From assembly GCA_021647945.1 (NCBI GenBank), contig JAKITT010000017.1, forward strand, positions 1 through 47,595: a stretch of DNA of 47,595 bases, given 5' to 3'. The stretch's first letter is position 1. Each line of letters opens with the position of its first letter. Shown piece by piece: positions 31,955 to 44,169 of this stretch. Origin of the DNA: Candidatus Polarisedimenticolaceae bacterium. Lineage in GTDB: Bacteria; Pseudomonadota; Gammaproteobacteria; Chromatiales; Chromatiaceae. A program made the position numbers and the translations under genes. The notes beneath the pieces are model-generated. The model was given only the letters and a program-made list of their open reading frames with translations, was not told where the DNA came from and did not search any database.

Positions 31955-33424
31955 CTATTTGAGAAAGATAGTGCTGTAAGCCCCAGGATCAACGCGTGGA
32001 ATGGTGGCATTCAAGGCGCCGTTAATGGTGTCAATCATACGGTTTGAAATGACCGCATAGCCGCGTGCTGTTGGGTGGACACCATCCAAGGAGAACGCAC
32101 CGCCAGTGGCATAGGTGGCATCAACAAAACCTGTTCCATAATCAATACCGGTGGTGCTTAACTCCAGCATAACCGCAGCCACATCAAAAAAGGTTAAATT
32201 AACATCCCCTTCTGCCGCATTTTTGATCGTTGTATTAAAGGCGACCCTGGCTGTTTCAATCGCTTGAATTTCCGATGGTATCAAGACATATGCATCTTCC
32301 AATGGCTCAGTAATTCCCCAAAGTTTTGTAGAGGGGGCTACCGTATTAATTTTTAAACTGGTGGTAAGAATCAGCAGATCATCTGCCGTTGCCTGTCTCA
32401 TAGAAGGTAAACCAGAACCTGTCAGATCTGTAAGGTCTTCATCCAATATGAGAACCCCATTTTGCCCGGCAGAAAAAGTGATCGTTCGTTTGGCAACTTC
32501 AGCAGGGTCTCCAGCCAGTAGTGTTGCAACACCACCATTGTATGCGACAAACCCAGCATTCAAGGCATCAGCCGTTGCTTGATCCAGTGGCACAGCATTG
32601 TAGGGCACGGTTGTAAAGTATGGGATGGTGCTGACATCTGGAATATTGACTAATAGACCTTGTGTTGCTGGATTAGCGGCTGTAAATGCCCCGACTAAAC
32701 CAGTATAAGTTGCATTAAAAGTAGCGACAGGAGTGATGTCGTCAGAGTCGACCCCTGAAACAGCACCGGTACCCCCTGAAAGAGCATAAGCGAGCACATC
32801 ATTATTGCCTATCCACATGACATAAAAAGAGGGTTGTTGTGCAGCTGCATCAGCAATTATGGTTGTTGTTGGGTCTGAAGAGAATCGGACAAAATATGGG
32901 TTTGCGGTTTTCCCTGCTAATCCTGTCCAGTCGCCATAATTTGGTGCAGATATCAAGTGGAATGACTTTGCTCCAGGTACACCCATGTTGTTATAGGTAT
33001 TGCCATTTAGGCCTGAGCCAATGACCTCTGTTGTAGGATTTCCTGCAATGGGTCCAGATGTCTTTGTTGATGCATCAAGAACACGTCTGTTGCCAAAATT
33101 CTCAGTATCTGCGACGGAGTTAAAGAGCAGCCCACCCAGATTGTCACTAACCAGTGGTTGAGCAAAACTCCCACCACCCACTTTAGCAAACTGTTGAGCA
33201 AGAATGGCGGGGTAGGAGTTGTTCTGCCCGTGCAGGTAGAGTGCACCATCGGCATACCCCGCCGTTAATGAGTCACCTATCGTTACAAATGTGGTGAGAT
33301 CAGCATTGCCACTGCTGTGCGATATATCCTCGACAGGATCATCAAAATCAGCTGAGACATTACAGCCTGCCATCACAAGGCTGAGAAGGGTTAGGCCTGT
33401 TAACTTAATTATTTGATTATTCAT
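31955..33424 (-). CDS. SGNH/GDSL hydrolase lipoprotein
   Basis: A lipoprotein of 489 residues (lipobox SLVMAGC, Cys 20). The SGNH blocks are TIGDSLTAGYADG (nucleophile Ser), the asparagine block WIGNNDVL and DGVHPTARGYAVIS with Asp and His near the C-terminus. It should hydrolyse esters or lipids at the cell surface. The start at 33424 is supported by the lipoprotein signal and an upstream GAGG; the frame extends another 35 codons upstream with no signal character. It lies 13 bases downstream of a FadL-type porin gene, a frequent pairing that suggests release and uptake of fatty acids from the same substrate. Confidence 0.88.
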   Translation of the reverse strand: MNNQIIKLTGLTLLSLVMAGCNVSADFDDPVEDISHSSGNADLTTFVTIGDSLTAGYADGALYLHGQNNSYPAILAQQFAKVGGGSFAQPLVSDNLGGLLFNSVADTENFGNRRVLDASTKTSGPIAGNPTTEVIGSGLNGNTYNNMGVPGAKSFHLISAPNYGDWTGLAGKTANPYFVRFSSDPTTTIIADAAAQQPSFYVMWIGNNDVLAYALSGGTGAVSGVDSDDITPVATFNATYTGLVGAFTAANPATQGLLVNIPDVSTIPYFTTVPYNAVPLDQATADALNAGFVAYNGGVATLLAGDPAEVAKRTITFSAGQNGVLILDEDLTDLTGSGLPSMRQATADDLLILTTSLKINTVAPSTKLWGITEPLEDAYVLIPSEIQAIETARVAFNTTIKNAAEGDVNLTFFDVAAVMLELSTTGIDYGTGFVDATYATGGAFSLDGVHPTARGYAVISNRMIDTINGALNATIPRVDPGAYSTIFLK

Positions 33425-33437
33425 GGTCTCATATCCC

Positions 33438-34700
33438 TCAGTATCTGTAGTTAAGGCCGAAACCAAAGGCGTGTACAGTGGATTTGTATTCACCACCAAA
33501 GGAGGTGACGTTACCTGTATTGGGGTCAACTATATGGTCATAGGAGCCATCGAACTCTTCAAATCGCAAGTAGAGGTATGAAAAGTCCAAATCTAGATTT
33601 TTAATGACTTCATAGGTGAGGCCGGCGGTATAGCCTACTGAGTCATTACGTGGTGTTTCAGGAGCAAAGTAGCCATCTCTAATGGGTGATTCATCAACAT
33701 AGATACCAGCGCGGAGAGTTAGATTACTTCTCAGTGCATGCTGAACACCCAGACGGTAGATATTGACATCTTTATAGTTACGCGCATTGCTGGAGTCTGG
33801 AATGGCATCACTGTCAAAATCGATATCTAGGCTCTTATAAGCACTCCAGTAGGTTCGGTTGATATCAAAAGCTATAACGGTGCTGGGGGTTAGATCGTAA
33901 GCAATGCCTAGTGTTAACTCTGCTGGTAGTACAAGATCAGCATCAAACTTTCCATCAGTATAAGTTGCTTGCATTGAGGCCGGGATGTTTTCAAATTCAG
34001 CATCGCCACCTTTTGCCTTCATGGTGACTTTAGAGCGGTAACTGATGCCAACACTTAATTTGTCGATCGGTTTGGCCAAGAAACCGATGTTATATCCCCA
34101 TGAGCTGATGCCTTCTGCTTCTATGGTGACATTTGAGCGATTGCCATCACCATCTACCAGTGCGGTGGTGAGGTTACGATTAAACTCTACGCCACCATTG
34201 ACGTAGGTGACGCCAAAACCAATGCTGTACTTTTCATCAATCTTATAAGAGATCGTTGGTTGTACATATATCGTTTTAAGTGCGATCTCATTGACGAGGT
34301 GTGAACCGGCCCAATCCTCTTCCCACTTCACCGTGTTGCCATACGGGGTGTAGATACCCAGCCCATAGGCGATCTTACTGTTATATTTTTTTGAGTAGTA
34401 GAGGCTGACGGGGGTGCCGATAGGGTTGTCTGTTTTAGCGGTGGTGTTGGTCTCTTCGTTCTGATATTTACCGACACTGTCAATCAGCGTCACGCCAGCA
34501 GATATATCTGTATCACTCTCCAACAGCACCATGCCTGCCGGGTTGAAGAAGAGCACTTCAGCGCTATCTGTCATTGCGACACCAGCATGCCCCATGCCTA
34601 AGGCCTTTTGTCCTTGAAGGCCAACGCGATAGCCTCCTGCAAATGAGGTAGAGACAATACACATACCAACGGTTACCAAAGCTATTCTTTTCATAAGCAT
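33438..34700 (-). CDS. FadL-type outer-membrane transporter
   Basis: A protein of 420 residues with a signal peptide (MKRIALVTVGMCIVSTSFAGG) and the family N-terminus GYRVGLQGQKALGMGHAGVA followed by SAEVLFFNPAGM, which form the plug that fills FadL barrels. The rest is strand-rich and ends in GLNYRY. FadL-type proteins import long-chain fatty acids or other hydrophobic compounds. I start at the ATG at 34700; 34694 is equally possible, and the upstream extension to 34751 has no signal. It is transcribed with the lipase-like gene and divergently from smc. Confidence 0.9.
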   Translation of the reverse strand: MLMKRIALVTVGMCIVSTSFAGGYRVGLQGQKALGMGHAGVAMTDSAEVLFFNPAGMVLLESDTDISAGVTLIDSVGKYQNEETNTTAKTDNPIGTPVSLYYSKKYNSKIAYGLGIYTPYGNTVKWEEDWAGSHLVNEIALKTIYVQPTISYKIDEKYSIGFGVTYVNGGVEFNRNLTTALVDGDGNRSNVTIEAEGISSWGYNIGFLAKPIDKLSVGISYRSKVTMKAKGGDAEFENIPASMQATYTDGKFDADLVLPAELTLGIAYDLTPSTVIAFDINRTYWSAYKSLDIDFDSDAIPDSSNARNYKDVNIYRLGVQHALRSNLTLRAGIYVDESPIRDGYFAPETPRNDSVGYTAGLTYEVIKNLDLDFSYLYLRFEEFDGSYDHIVDPNTGNVTSFGGEYKSTVHAFGFGLNYRY

Positions 34701-34834
34701 ATCGTTCGCTATATTTTTAGAGATTCGGAGTATGGAGTGTTTTTCTACCACACTTTGAACGAGCCGTCATTTATTATGATAAATTGCTAAGCATAGCTTC
34801 TGCTTATCTTGGGCTTCCTGTATCTTCCCTCTCT

Positions 34835-37800
34835 ATGCGTCTTGAGAAGATAAAACTGGCCGGTTTTAAATCCTTTGTCGATCCGACAACGGTACATATG
34901 CCTAGCAACCTGATAGGCGTTGTTGGCCCTAACGGCTGCGGTAAGTCAAATGTGATCGATGCGGTGCGTTGGGTGATGGGCGAGAGCTCAGCCAAGATGC
35001 TGCGTGGTGAGTCGATGGCTGATGTGATCTTCAATGGCTCCTCCGCACGTAAACCCGTTGGCACTGCTACCGTTGAACTGATTTTTGATAATAACGATGG
35101 CTCAGCGGGTGGTCAGTACGCGCAATATAGTCAGATCTCCGTTAAACGTCAGGTCAGCAGAGATGGTCAGTCAAGCTACTTCTTAAATAGTGTGCGTTGT
35201 CGTCGTCGCGATATCACAGATCTTTTTCATGGCACCGGGTTGGGTCCACGCAGCTACTCCATTATCGAACAGGGCATGATTTCGCGTTTTATTGAGGCGC
35301 GCCCTGAAGAGATGCGCCTCTTTCTTGAGGAGGCGGCGGGTATCTCTCGCTATAAAGATCGCCGACGTGAGACACAGAACCGCATCAGCCACACCCGTGA
35401 AAATTTAGAGCGTCTCAATGACCTACGTGAAGAGGTGACCAAACAGCTGGCACACTTGAAGCGACAAGCGGCAACGGCGGAGCGCTATCAGCAACTGAAA
35501 CAGAGCGAACGACGCACCAAAGCAGAACTTTTAGCTCTACGTTGGCAGGCGCTGGATGATGAGTCAGCGCTGCATATCAAGAGTATCACTGAGCGTGAAA
35601 CATCGGTTGAGGCATCAATGGCTGAACAGCGCCGACTTGAGGCTGAGATTGAGCTGGCACGTGAAAAACAGACCGAAACGCATGATCAGTTCAACAGTGT
35701 ACAGGGCGATTTCTACGCCATTGGTGCAGAGATCAGCACGCTGGAGCAAGCGATTCAGTTTGCCAGAGATAGCCGTCGTCAATTGGAGCAAGATCTGGCT
35801 AAAAGTGAACAGGCGTGGCAGCAGGCGAGCCATCATCGTGAGCAGGATGAGCGCAAGCTAGCAGACCTTAACCAGACCTTGACGGAAGATGAACCCAAAC
35901 TCCAGCAGACACGCCAGCTGGAGCAGCAGGCGAGTAGCAAGCTCGATGAGTCAGAGTTGCAGATGCAAAACTGGCAGAGTGAGTGGGATCAATTTAACCA
36001 GCAAGCGACTCAGCCAGCGCAGACGGTGCAAGTCGAGCGCTCACGCATCAATCAGTTGGAACAGCAGTTGGAGAACCTCAAACGTCGCACTGAGCGGCTC
36101 GATGAGGAGTTCTCCCGGCTGGCGGATGAGGGGCTGAGTGAAGAGATTGCAGCGCTGGAGCTGCTTGAAGAGGAGAGCCAAACGCTGATCGAACAACAGC
36201 AGGGCGAGCTGACCTCTGTGACGCAACATATCCGCCAGCAACGTGAAGATAATAGTCAATTAACCCAGACACTCAATAGCCTGCGTGCGGAGCTACAGAC
36301 GAGCAAAGGGCGTCACGCCTCACTGGAGACGCTACAGCAGGCGGCTCTGGGCAAACAGAAGAGCGATCTTACCGGCTGGTTAGAGGCGCATGATCTCGCA
36401 CAAGCGACCCGCTTGGCTGAACATCTCACTGTTGAACCACGCTGGCAGCAGGCGGTTGAGATGGTTCTTGGGCACCACCTACAGGCAATCTGTGTTGACC
36501 GACTCGATATGCTGACTAAGCAGGATATCGATACTCTACTGAAGGGCACGTTAACACTCTTTGAGAAGAGCTCACTCGCGCATCAAAATACCGATGAGAC
36601 CCTGATTAGCAAGGTAGAGGCCCCCTGGTCACTTCAGGCCATTATGGGGGATATTTGGTTGGCCGATGATTTCGAACAGGCACTAGAGAGACGCAGCCAG
36701 CTCAATGAGAGTGAGTCGGTTATTACGCCTGATGGTATTTGGTTAGGCCACAACTGGCTGCGGTTGGTGCGTGATGCAGATGAGAAGTCGGGGGTACTGG
36801 CGCGTGAGCAGTTACTAAAAGAGCTGGAACAGAAGTCCGCAACGCTTACCATTCAGAGTGACGCCTCGGCGGAGCAGTTGGCGCTGGGTGAGGGTCAACT
36901 GAAAGAGGCCGAACAGCAGCGAGACCAGCTACAACAGCGCCATAATGAACTCAATCGTAAGCTCTCTGATATTCGCCAAAACCTCAGTGGAAAACGTGCC
37001 AGAGCTGAGCAGTTAACACATAGACGAGAGAATATAGTAAAGGATAAACAAGAGGTTGCAGAGCAGATTGAAATCTGTTTCGAGAGTCAGGAGGAGGCCC
37101 GCCTTGAGCTGCATGTGGCCCTTGAGGAGATGGAAAACCTCACCTGCCGTCGTGAAACACTGGTAAAACAGCGTGATGAGCTGCGTGATGCGCTCACCAC
37201 CCATCGTTTGCAGAGCACCGAACAGCGTAATCGAGCACATCAACTGGCACTACAGATCAGTACCATGCGCACCAGCCGTGATGCCATTAAGCAGAATCTT
37301 GAACGCACCCATCAACAGCTTGAGCAGCTCACTGAACGTCGAGAAGAGCTATCACTCATGATGGAAGAGCATGAGGAGCCGCTGTTGGTGCAGGCCGATG
37401 AACTTGAGTTGAAACTGGGCAGACGCATTGAAGTTGAGCGTGCATTAGCCGAGGTCCGCAACGCACTGGAGGTGATCGACAAACAGCTGCGTGAGTTGGA
37501 GCAGAAGCGCCATAGTGCAGAACAGACGGTGCAGGAGCGTCACGCCCTATTGGAGCAGGCGCGTCTGGCCCACCAAGAGGTTAAAGTGCGCGCAGATACC
37601 ATTGGTGAACAGCTGAAAGAGGCCAAGTTTGAGACTGATGAACTGCTGAGTGACCTGCCCGGTGAGGCCAATATAAAGCGTTGGCAACATGAGGTGGAGC
37701 AACTGGCGACGCGTATTCAACGACTCGGGCCGATCAATCTTGCGGCGATCAGTGAGTATGAGGAGCAGGCGGAGCGCATGGAGTATCTTGATACGCAGTA

Positions 37801-38338
37801 TGCTGACATCACCGACTCACTCGATACATTAGAGAATGCAATCCGTAAGATCGACCGCGAGACCCGTACTAAATTTAAGGAGACCTTTGATAAGGTCAAC
37901 ACCGGCCTACAGCTGATGTTCCCCAAACTTTTTGGTGGTGGCCACGCCTATCTCCAGTTGACTGGCGATGATCTGCTTGATACCGGTATCTCTGTGATGG
38001 CGCGCCCACCGGGTAAACGAAACGCCAGTATTCACCTGCTGTCAGGGGGTGAAAAGGCGCTGACTGCCGTGGCGCTGGTTTTTGCCATCTTCAAGCTCAA
38101 CCCCGCCCCCTTCTGTATGTTGGATGAGGTGGATGCGCCGCTTGATGATGCCAATGTGGGGCGCTTCTGTGAATTGGTAAAATCGATGTCTGAACATGTC
38201 CAGTTTATCTTTATCACCCACAACAAAATCACCATGGAGATCGCCCATCAGCTGACCGGTGTTACTATGCATGAACCCGGTGTTTCACGCTTAGTAACGG
38301 TTGATGTGGAAGAGGCTGCTCAGATGACGTCCGCTTAA
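34835..38338 (+). CDS. smc: Chromosome segregation ATPase SMC
   Basis: A protein of 1167 residues, normal length for bacterial SMC. MRLEKIKLAGFKSFVD opens the head, Walker A is VGPNGCGKSN (about 32-41), long coiled coils flank a hinge at about 520-650 (LEAHDLAQATRLAEHL), and the C-terminal head carries LSGGEKALTAVALVFA and CMLDEVDAPLDDAN. It organises chromosomes, normally with ScpA/ScpB, not found here. The ATG at 34835 begins the conserved N-terminus; 17 upstream codons to 34784 are unlikely to be translated. In gammaproteobacteria that carry smc instead of mukB, zipA and ligA follow, as here, but a MITE sits between smc and zipA. Confidence 0.97.
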   Translation: MRLEKIKLAGFKSFVDPTTVHMPSNLIGVVGPNGCGKSNVIDAVRWVMGESSAKMLRGESMADVIFNGSSARKPVGTATVELIFDNNDGSAGGQYAQYSQISVKRQVSRDGQSSYFLNSVRCRRRDITDLFHGTGLGPRSYSIIEQGMISRFIEARPEEMRLFLEEAAGISRYKDRRRETQNRISHTRENLERLNDLREEVTKQLAHLKRQAATAERYQQLKQSERRTKAELLALRWQALDDESALHIKSITERETSVEASMAEQRRLEAEIELAREKQTETHDQFNSVQGDFYAIGAEISTLEQAIQFARDSRRQLEQDLAKSEQAWQQASHHREQDERKLADLNQTLTEDEPKLQQTRQLEQQASSKLDESELQMQNWQSEWDQFNQQATQPAQTVQVERSRINQLEQQLENLKRRTERLDEEFSRLADEGLSEEIAALELLEEESQTLIEQQQGELTSVTQHIRQQREDNSQLTQTLNSLRAELQTSKGRHASLETLQQAALGKQKSDLTGWLEAHDLAQATRLAEHLTVEPRWQQAVEMVLGHHLQAICVDRLDMLTKQDIDTLLKGTLTLFEKSSLAHQNTDETLISKVEAPWSLQAIMGDIWLADDFEQALERRSQLNESESVITPDGIWLGHNWLRLVRDADEKSGVLAREQLLKELEQKSATLTIQSDASAEQLALGEGQLKEAEQQRDQLQQRHNELNRKLSDIRQNLSGKRARAEQLTHRRENIVKDKQEVAEQIEICFESQEEARLELHVALEEMENLTCRRETLVKQRDELRDALTTHRLQSTEQRNRAHQLALQISTMRTSRDAIKQNLERTHQQLEQLTERREELSLMMEEHEEPLLVQADELELKLGRRIEVERALAEVRNALEVIDKQLRELEQKRHSAEQTVQERHALLEQARLAHQEVKVRADTIGEQLKEAKFETDELLSDLPGEANIKRWQHEVEQLATRIQRLGPINLAAISEYEEQAERMEYLDTQYADITDSLDTLENAIRKIDRETRTKFKETFDKVNTGLQLMFPKLFGGGHAYLQLTGDDLLDTGISVMARPPGKRNASIHLLSGGEKALTAVALVFAIFKLNPAPFCMLDEVDAPLDDANVGRFCELVKSMSEHVQFIFITHNKITMEIAHQLTGVTMHEPGVSRLVTVDVEEAAQMTSA

Positions 38339-38367
38339 TCAGAGTTCAATGAAACAAAATTTTTTAA

Positions 38368-38511
38368 AGGGGTATCCACTCCATTGGCCTAATATGGCTG
38401 TAGGTGCACATTCATGCGCATGTTTGTAGGTTCGGCTGGTCGCATAAATGCGACCCTACACGCGCATAAAGTGTCTGGAGTGGAAAAAGGCCAATGAAGT
38501 GGATACCCCCT
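38368..38511 (+). mobile_element. MITE family A, copy 3, between smc and zipA
   Basis: A 144-base copy with GGGGTATCCACTCCATTGGC at the left and the complementary end GGCCAATGAAGTGGATACCC at the right. Interior palindromes GTAGGTGCACATTCATGCGC and GGTCGCATAAATGCGACC are present. The target is a T/A run (TTTTTTAA and TTTCTTTTAA at the two ends), without an exact duplication. It begins 30 bases after the smc stop and ends 32 bases before zipA. Confidence 0.88.
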
Positions 38512-38543
38512 TTTCTTTTAAACATGAGATATAACCCTTAATT

Positions 38544-41350
<2,807 letters not shown>

Positions 41351-41454
41351 TAGCGGCTTAGGTTGAGAAAGGCGTCATAACCTAGCAACAAGATTTACTA
41401 TGGACAAAATAAACCGGTTACTATCTGACCACTATTTCCAAAGGAAAATGTAAC

Positions 41455-42066
41455 GTGTCACGAACTACTCTCATCTGCTACCTACTCTTAACTGCACTCT
41501 TTAACAGTGTCTCAGCTGAGACATTTTATGTGACAGATAAACTGCGTCTTGGTCTCTATGAAGAGGCCAGCAGTGGTGGTAAACAGCTGCGACTGCTCTC
41601 CAGTGGAGACCAACTCATCTTGCTTAACCGCACCAAATATTATGCTCAGGTTGAGACAGAAGATGGCGTAATTGGCTGGACAAAACTGGGCTTTTTGGTC
41701 GATGAAGTTCCACCCAGCTTTAGAGCTGCCCGATTAGAGATAGAGGTTGAGTCGCTCAATCAGCGCGTTGAGAGTGCAGAACAGAGCCAACTATTGAGCC
41801 AGCAGCAGTTAATTGATACGGAGCAACAGCTGACCACCTCCAAGAGTGCGTTAGAGCAAAACAGAAAAAATATTGCAGCGCTTGAGGTTAAGCAGGCAAC
41901 CCTATCAACAGCGCTGACCGCTGCTCAGGAGATGAATCAAAACAGCGTGCCATTTAACTGGCTGCTCTATGCCGCAGCTGCTGCAATAATCTTTGGGTTT
42001 TTGGCCGGTCTTTGGTGTCTTGATGCCATTAGCCGACACCGCCATGGCGGATACCGTGTCTATTAA
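41455..42066 (+). CDS. SH3-domain membrane protein (TIGR04211-like)
   Basis: A protein of 203 residues with a signal peptide (about 1-22, NSVSAE), an SH3 domain at about 23-85 (DKLRLGLYEEASSGGKQLRL, DGVIGWTKLGFL), a coiled coil (about 95-160) and a C-terminal transmembrane helix (about 165-185) ended by a basic tail (ISRHRHGG). This arrangement is that of the TIGR04211 family of envelope proteins, sometimes called YgiM-like. GTG start at 41455; AAAGGA lies upstream. Presumed to act at the inner membrane facing the wall; partner unknown. Confidence 0.85.
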   Translation: MSRTTLICYLLLTALFNSVSAETFYVTDKLRLGLYEEASSGGKQLRLLSSGDQLILLNRTKYYAQVETEDGVIGWTKLGFLVDEVPPSFRAARLEIEVESLNQRVESAEQSQLLSQQQLIDTEQQLTTSKSALEQNRKNIAALEVKQATLSTALTAAQEMNQNSVPFNWLLYAAAAAIIFGFLAGLWCLDAISRHRHGGYRVY

Positions 42067-42071
42067 ACGGT

Positions 42072-42506
42072 ATGTCTGATTGCTGCTCAAAGAGCGCCCC
42101 ATCAGAAGCAGCAAAGAACGGCTGTCCAGCGTGTGAAGCGCGCTGCAAATCGGTAGAGAGTGCGACCATACTGCACCACTTAAAAAAGCCGTGGGCAACG
42201 CCACTCACCGAGCAACACTACTATTTCTGCGATAGTCCTACATGTGAAGTGGTCTATTTTGGCCAGAATGGCACTTTGCTGAAGCGATCGGATCTTCGTA
42301 CCGTAGTCGGTATCAAAGAGGGGAGAGGGGATGCGCCACTCTGCTACTGCTTCAATGTTTCAAAATTTGATGCAGTGGCCAATCCAGCCATTTTTTCATT
42401 TGTCATGGAGCAGACAAAAAAGGGGCTCTGCTCCTGCACCACCAGCAATCCATCGGGCCGTTGCTGCCTGAAGGATTTCCCCAGTCAGCGTGATTCTATC
42501 GCGTAA
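42072..42506 (+). CDS. Cysteine-rich metallochaperone-like Fe-S protein (CopZ N-terminal type)
   Basis: A 144-residue protein with many cysteines: CC near residue 4, CPAC near 18 with a further cysteine in ARCKSV, FCDSPTC near 53-59, CYCFN near 91-93, then CSCTTSNPSGRCC near 118-130. The N-terminal half matches the zinc/[2Fe-2S] region of CopZ-type copper chaperones, and the last part resembles a BFD-like [2Fe-2S] binding fold. It probably carries copper or passes iron-sulfur electrons in the cytoplasm; no export signal is present. The HMA domain of full CopZ is missing. Confidence 0.75.
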   Translation: MSDCCSKSAPSEAAKNGCPACEARCKSVESATILHHLKKPWATPLTEQHYYFCDSPTCEVVYFGQNGTLLKRSDLRTVVGIKEGRGDAPLCYCFNVSKFDAVANPAIFSFVMEQTKKGLCSCTTSNPSGRCCLKDFPSQRDSIA

Positions 42507-42610
42507 TCATTTTCTACAGCATAACGCTAAAAAGCAAAATATGTAGACAACCTTCATATGGGCACTCAGCACCCATAAGCCATAAGTGCCCGTACGGGGT
42601 AAATTTTTAA

Positions 42611-42737
42611 AGGGTATCCACTCCATTGGCCTAATATGGCTGTAGGTGCACATTCATGTGTACGTTTGCAGGAGGTTCGGCTGGTCGCATAAATGCAACC
42701 CTACACGAGCATAAAGTGTCTGGAGTGGATACCCCCT
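42611..42737 (+). mobile_element. MITE family A, copy 4 (internally deleted)
   Basis: A 127-base copy. The left end and both palindromes match the other copies, but 19 bases carrying AAAAGGCCAATGAAG are missing near the right end, the loss lying between two AGTGGA copies present in copy 3. A three-base duplication (GGAGG) occurs after GTTTGCA. The right terminal repeat is therefore truncated, so this copy is probably immobile. The remainder of 42507-42792 holds no gene. Confidence 0.85.
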
Positions 42738-42792
42738 TAATTTTTATTGTCTATACTCATCTTTATTATGAGTATCATCACAGGAAAGAGCG

Positions 42793-43320
42793 ATGCATCC
42801 ACTTCTGAGATTTAGTGATGATTTGATGCTTGATATCCCCAGTGTTGATAATCAACATAAAGAGATAGTGAGTATCATTAATCTGATAATCAAGTCGCTA
42901 CAGCCTCCACGCTCTAACCCGTCATCATATATTTCTCAAGGCCTACGAAAAGATGTTGGCAGTAATCTCACTGGAGATCTGGGTCACATTCCTCCTAAAT
43001 CAGATCAATATCTGGATGAACTTCAAAAGCTCACAGTGCAGCACTTTCTTGATGAAGAGCGACTCATGAAGAAAATCCACTATGTAGGTCTTTCAGAACA
43101 TAAACGCGAACATCTGATGTTGCTGGCTGAGTTAAAGTCCTATATCAGAGATATTAAAAGTGCCACCGAAGTACTTGATATGAAAAATATTAATGCGTTA
43201 AAGAGTTGGTTTGTTCTGCATATTCGTAGCAGTGATACAGAATTTTCGAAAGCATTTCGTCAGGCAGCACTGCCTGAGCAGAGTGAGTCAGTAGAGGCAG
43301 AACTAAGCTCTTATTCTTAA
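42793..43320 (+). CDS. Bacteriohemerythrin-like oxygen-binding protein
   Basis: A 175-residue protein with the di-iron ligand pattern of hemerythrins: DNQHKEI near residue 20, HFLDEERLM near 90, HKREH near 104-108 and HIRSSD near 143-148. The usual first-helix ligand is less obvious. A loop between the first and second helices (about 36-72) is longer than in typical members. These proteins bind oxygen or act as oxygen or iron sensors in the cytoplasm. Ribosome site AGGAAAGAG precedes the ATG. The gene ends with a four-base overlap with the convergent methyltransferase gene. Confidence 0.85.
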   Translation: MHPLLRFSDDLMLDIPSVDNQHKEIVSIINLIIKSLQPPRSNPSSYISQGLRKDVGSNLTGDLGHIPPKSDQYLDELQKLTVQHFLDEERLMKKIHYVGLSEHKREHLMLLAELKSYIRDIKSATEVLDMKNINALKSWFVLHIRSSDTEFSKAFRQAALPEQSESVEAELSSYS

Positions 43321-43994
43321 ACTTTTTCAGGTTTTCTCCAGCAACCGACCAAGAAGGCCCCTGTATTCAGTTTTCCCGCCTGACCTTGTTGCTCAATCTC
43401 AAGCGCTAAGCTTGGGTTACAATCCTTGGCAAAATGTATTGCTGTGTAGGTCTGCCCTAGCACTGGAGCCAAATCTAGCAGCATCTCTGGGCTGCGAAAC
43501 CAGGCGTGATAAAAGAGTGAGACCGAGTTATTTTCCGCCTTATCTTTGCGATGTTTAGCCCAGGGGCTGAGGCTGTTAAGGGTGGCAACTACCACGAGAC
43601 CACCTGGGCGAGTAACCCGGAATAGCTCAGCCAGCGCTTGCTTACCACTCTCGATGAACTCTATGGCGGTTATTGAAACCACCTTGTCAAAACTCCCATC
43701 TGCGAAGGGCAGGGCACCCATATCGGCCGCGAGAAAGGATTGTTCTGGCAGATGTATTTGGGCACGTTTGAGCATAGGCAATGATAGATCCAGGCCGGTA
43801 ATCCGGCTTCCCCGTTCTAGCAGAGGCGCGGTAAAAATGCCGGTACCGCATCCGGCATCCAGAATATGCTCTCCTACTTGAGGCTGGAGCAACTTCAGTA
43901 CTAACTCAAGCTCGACACTCTTTACCAATGCGCCGATGGGGGTCTCAAACCAGCGTTCATAAAGATCGGGCCAATTGTCGAACAGTTGTGGCAT
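43317..43994 (-). CDS. SAM-dependent methyltransferase, class I
   Basis: A 225-residue enzyme with motif I ILDAGCGTGIFTAPL (SAM binding), the following acidic end of strand two in ITGLDLS, motif post-I FLAADMGALPFADGSFDKVV and RVTRPGGLVVVATLN, matching the Methyltransf_11/UbiE type. The substrate is unknown. It faces the hemerythrin gene tail to tail and lies divergent from the cardiolipin synthase-like gene, with 175 bases between them. Confidence 0.9.
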   Translation of the reverse strand: MPQLFDNWPDLYERWFETPIGALVKSVELELVLKLLQPQVGEHILDAGCGTGIFTAPLLERGSRITGLDLSLPMLKRAQIHLPEQSFLAADMGALPFADGSFDKVVSITAIEFIESGKQALAELFRVTRPGGLVVVATLNSLSPWAKHRKDKAENNSVSLFYHAWFRSPEMLLDLAPVLGQTYTAIHFAKDCNPSLALEIEQQGQAGKLNTGAFLVGCWRKPEKV

Positions 43995-44169
43995 ATGAAA
44001 GGGGCCTGCAATATTGGTAGTGCCTGTTGGCTATGCAGGGCTGCTCCTGCCATGAACCGCTGATGATCAGCCATTATAATGCTATTCTCATCTTCTCCGT
44101 GACATATTCACCACTCCGTTCAAAGTAAAAAACGTCGAATAACAGCAGTATTGTTCAGCGATACAGGGT

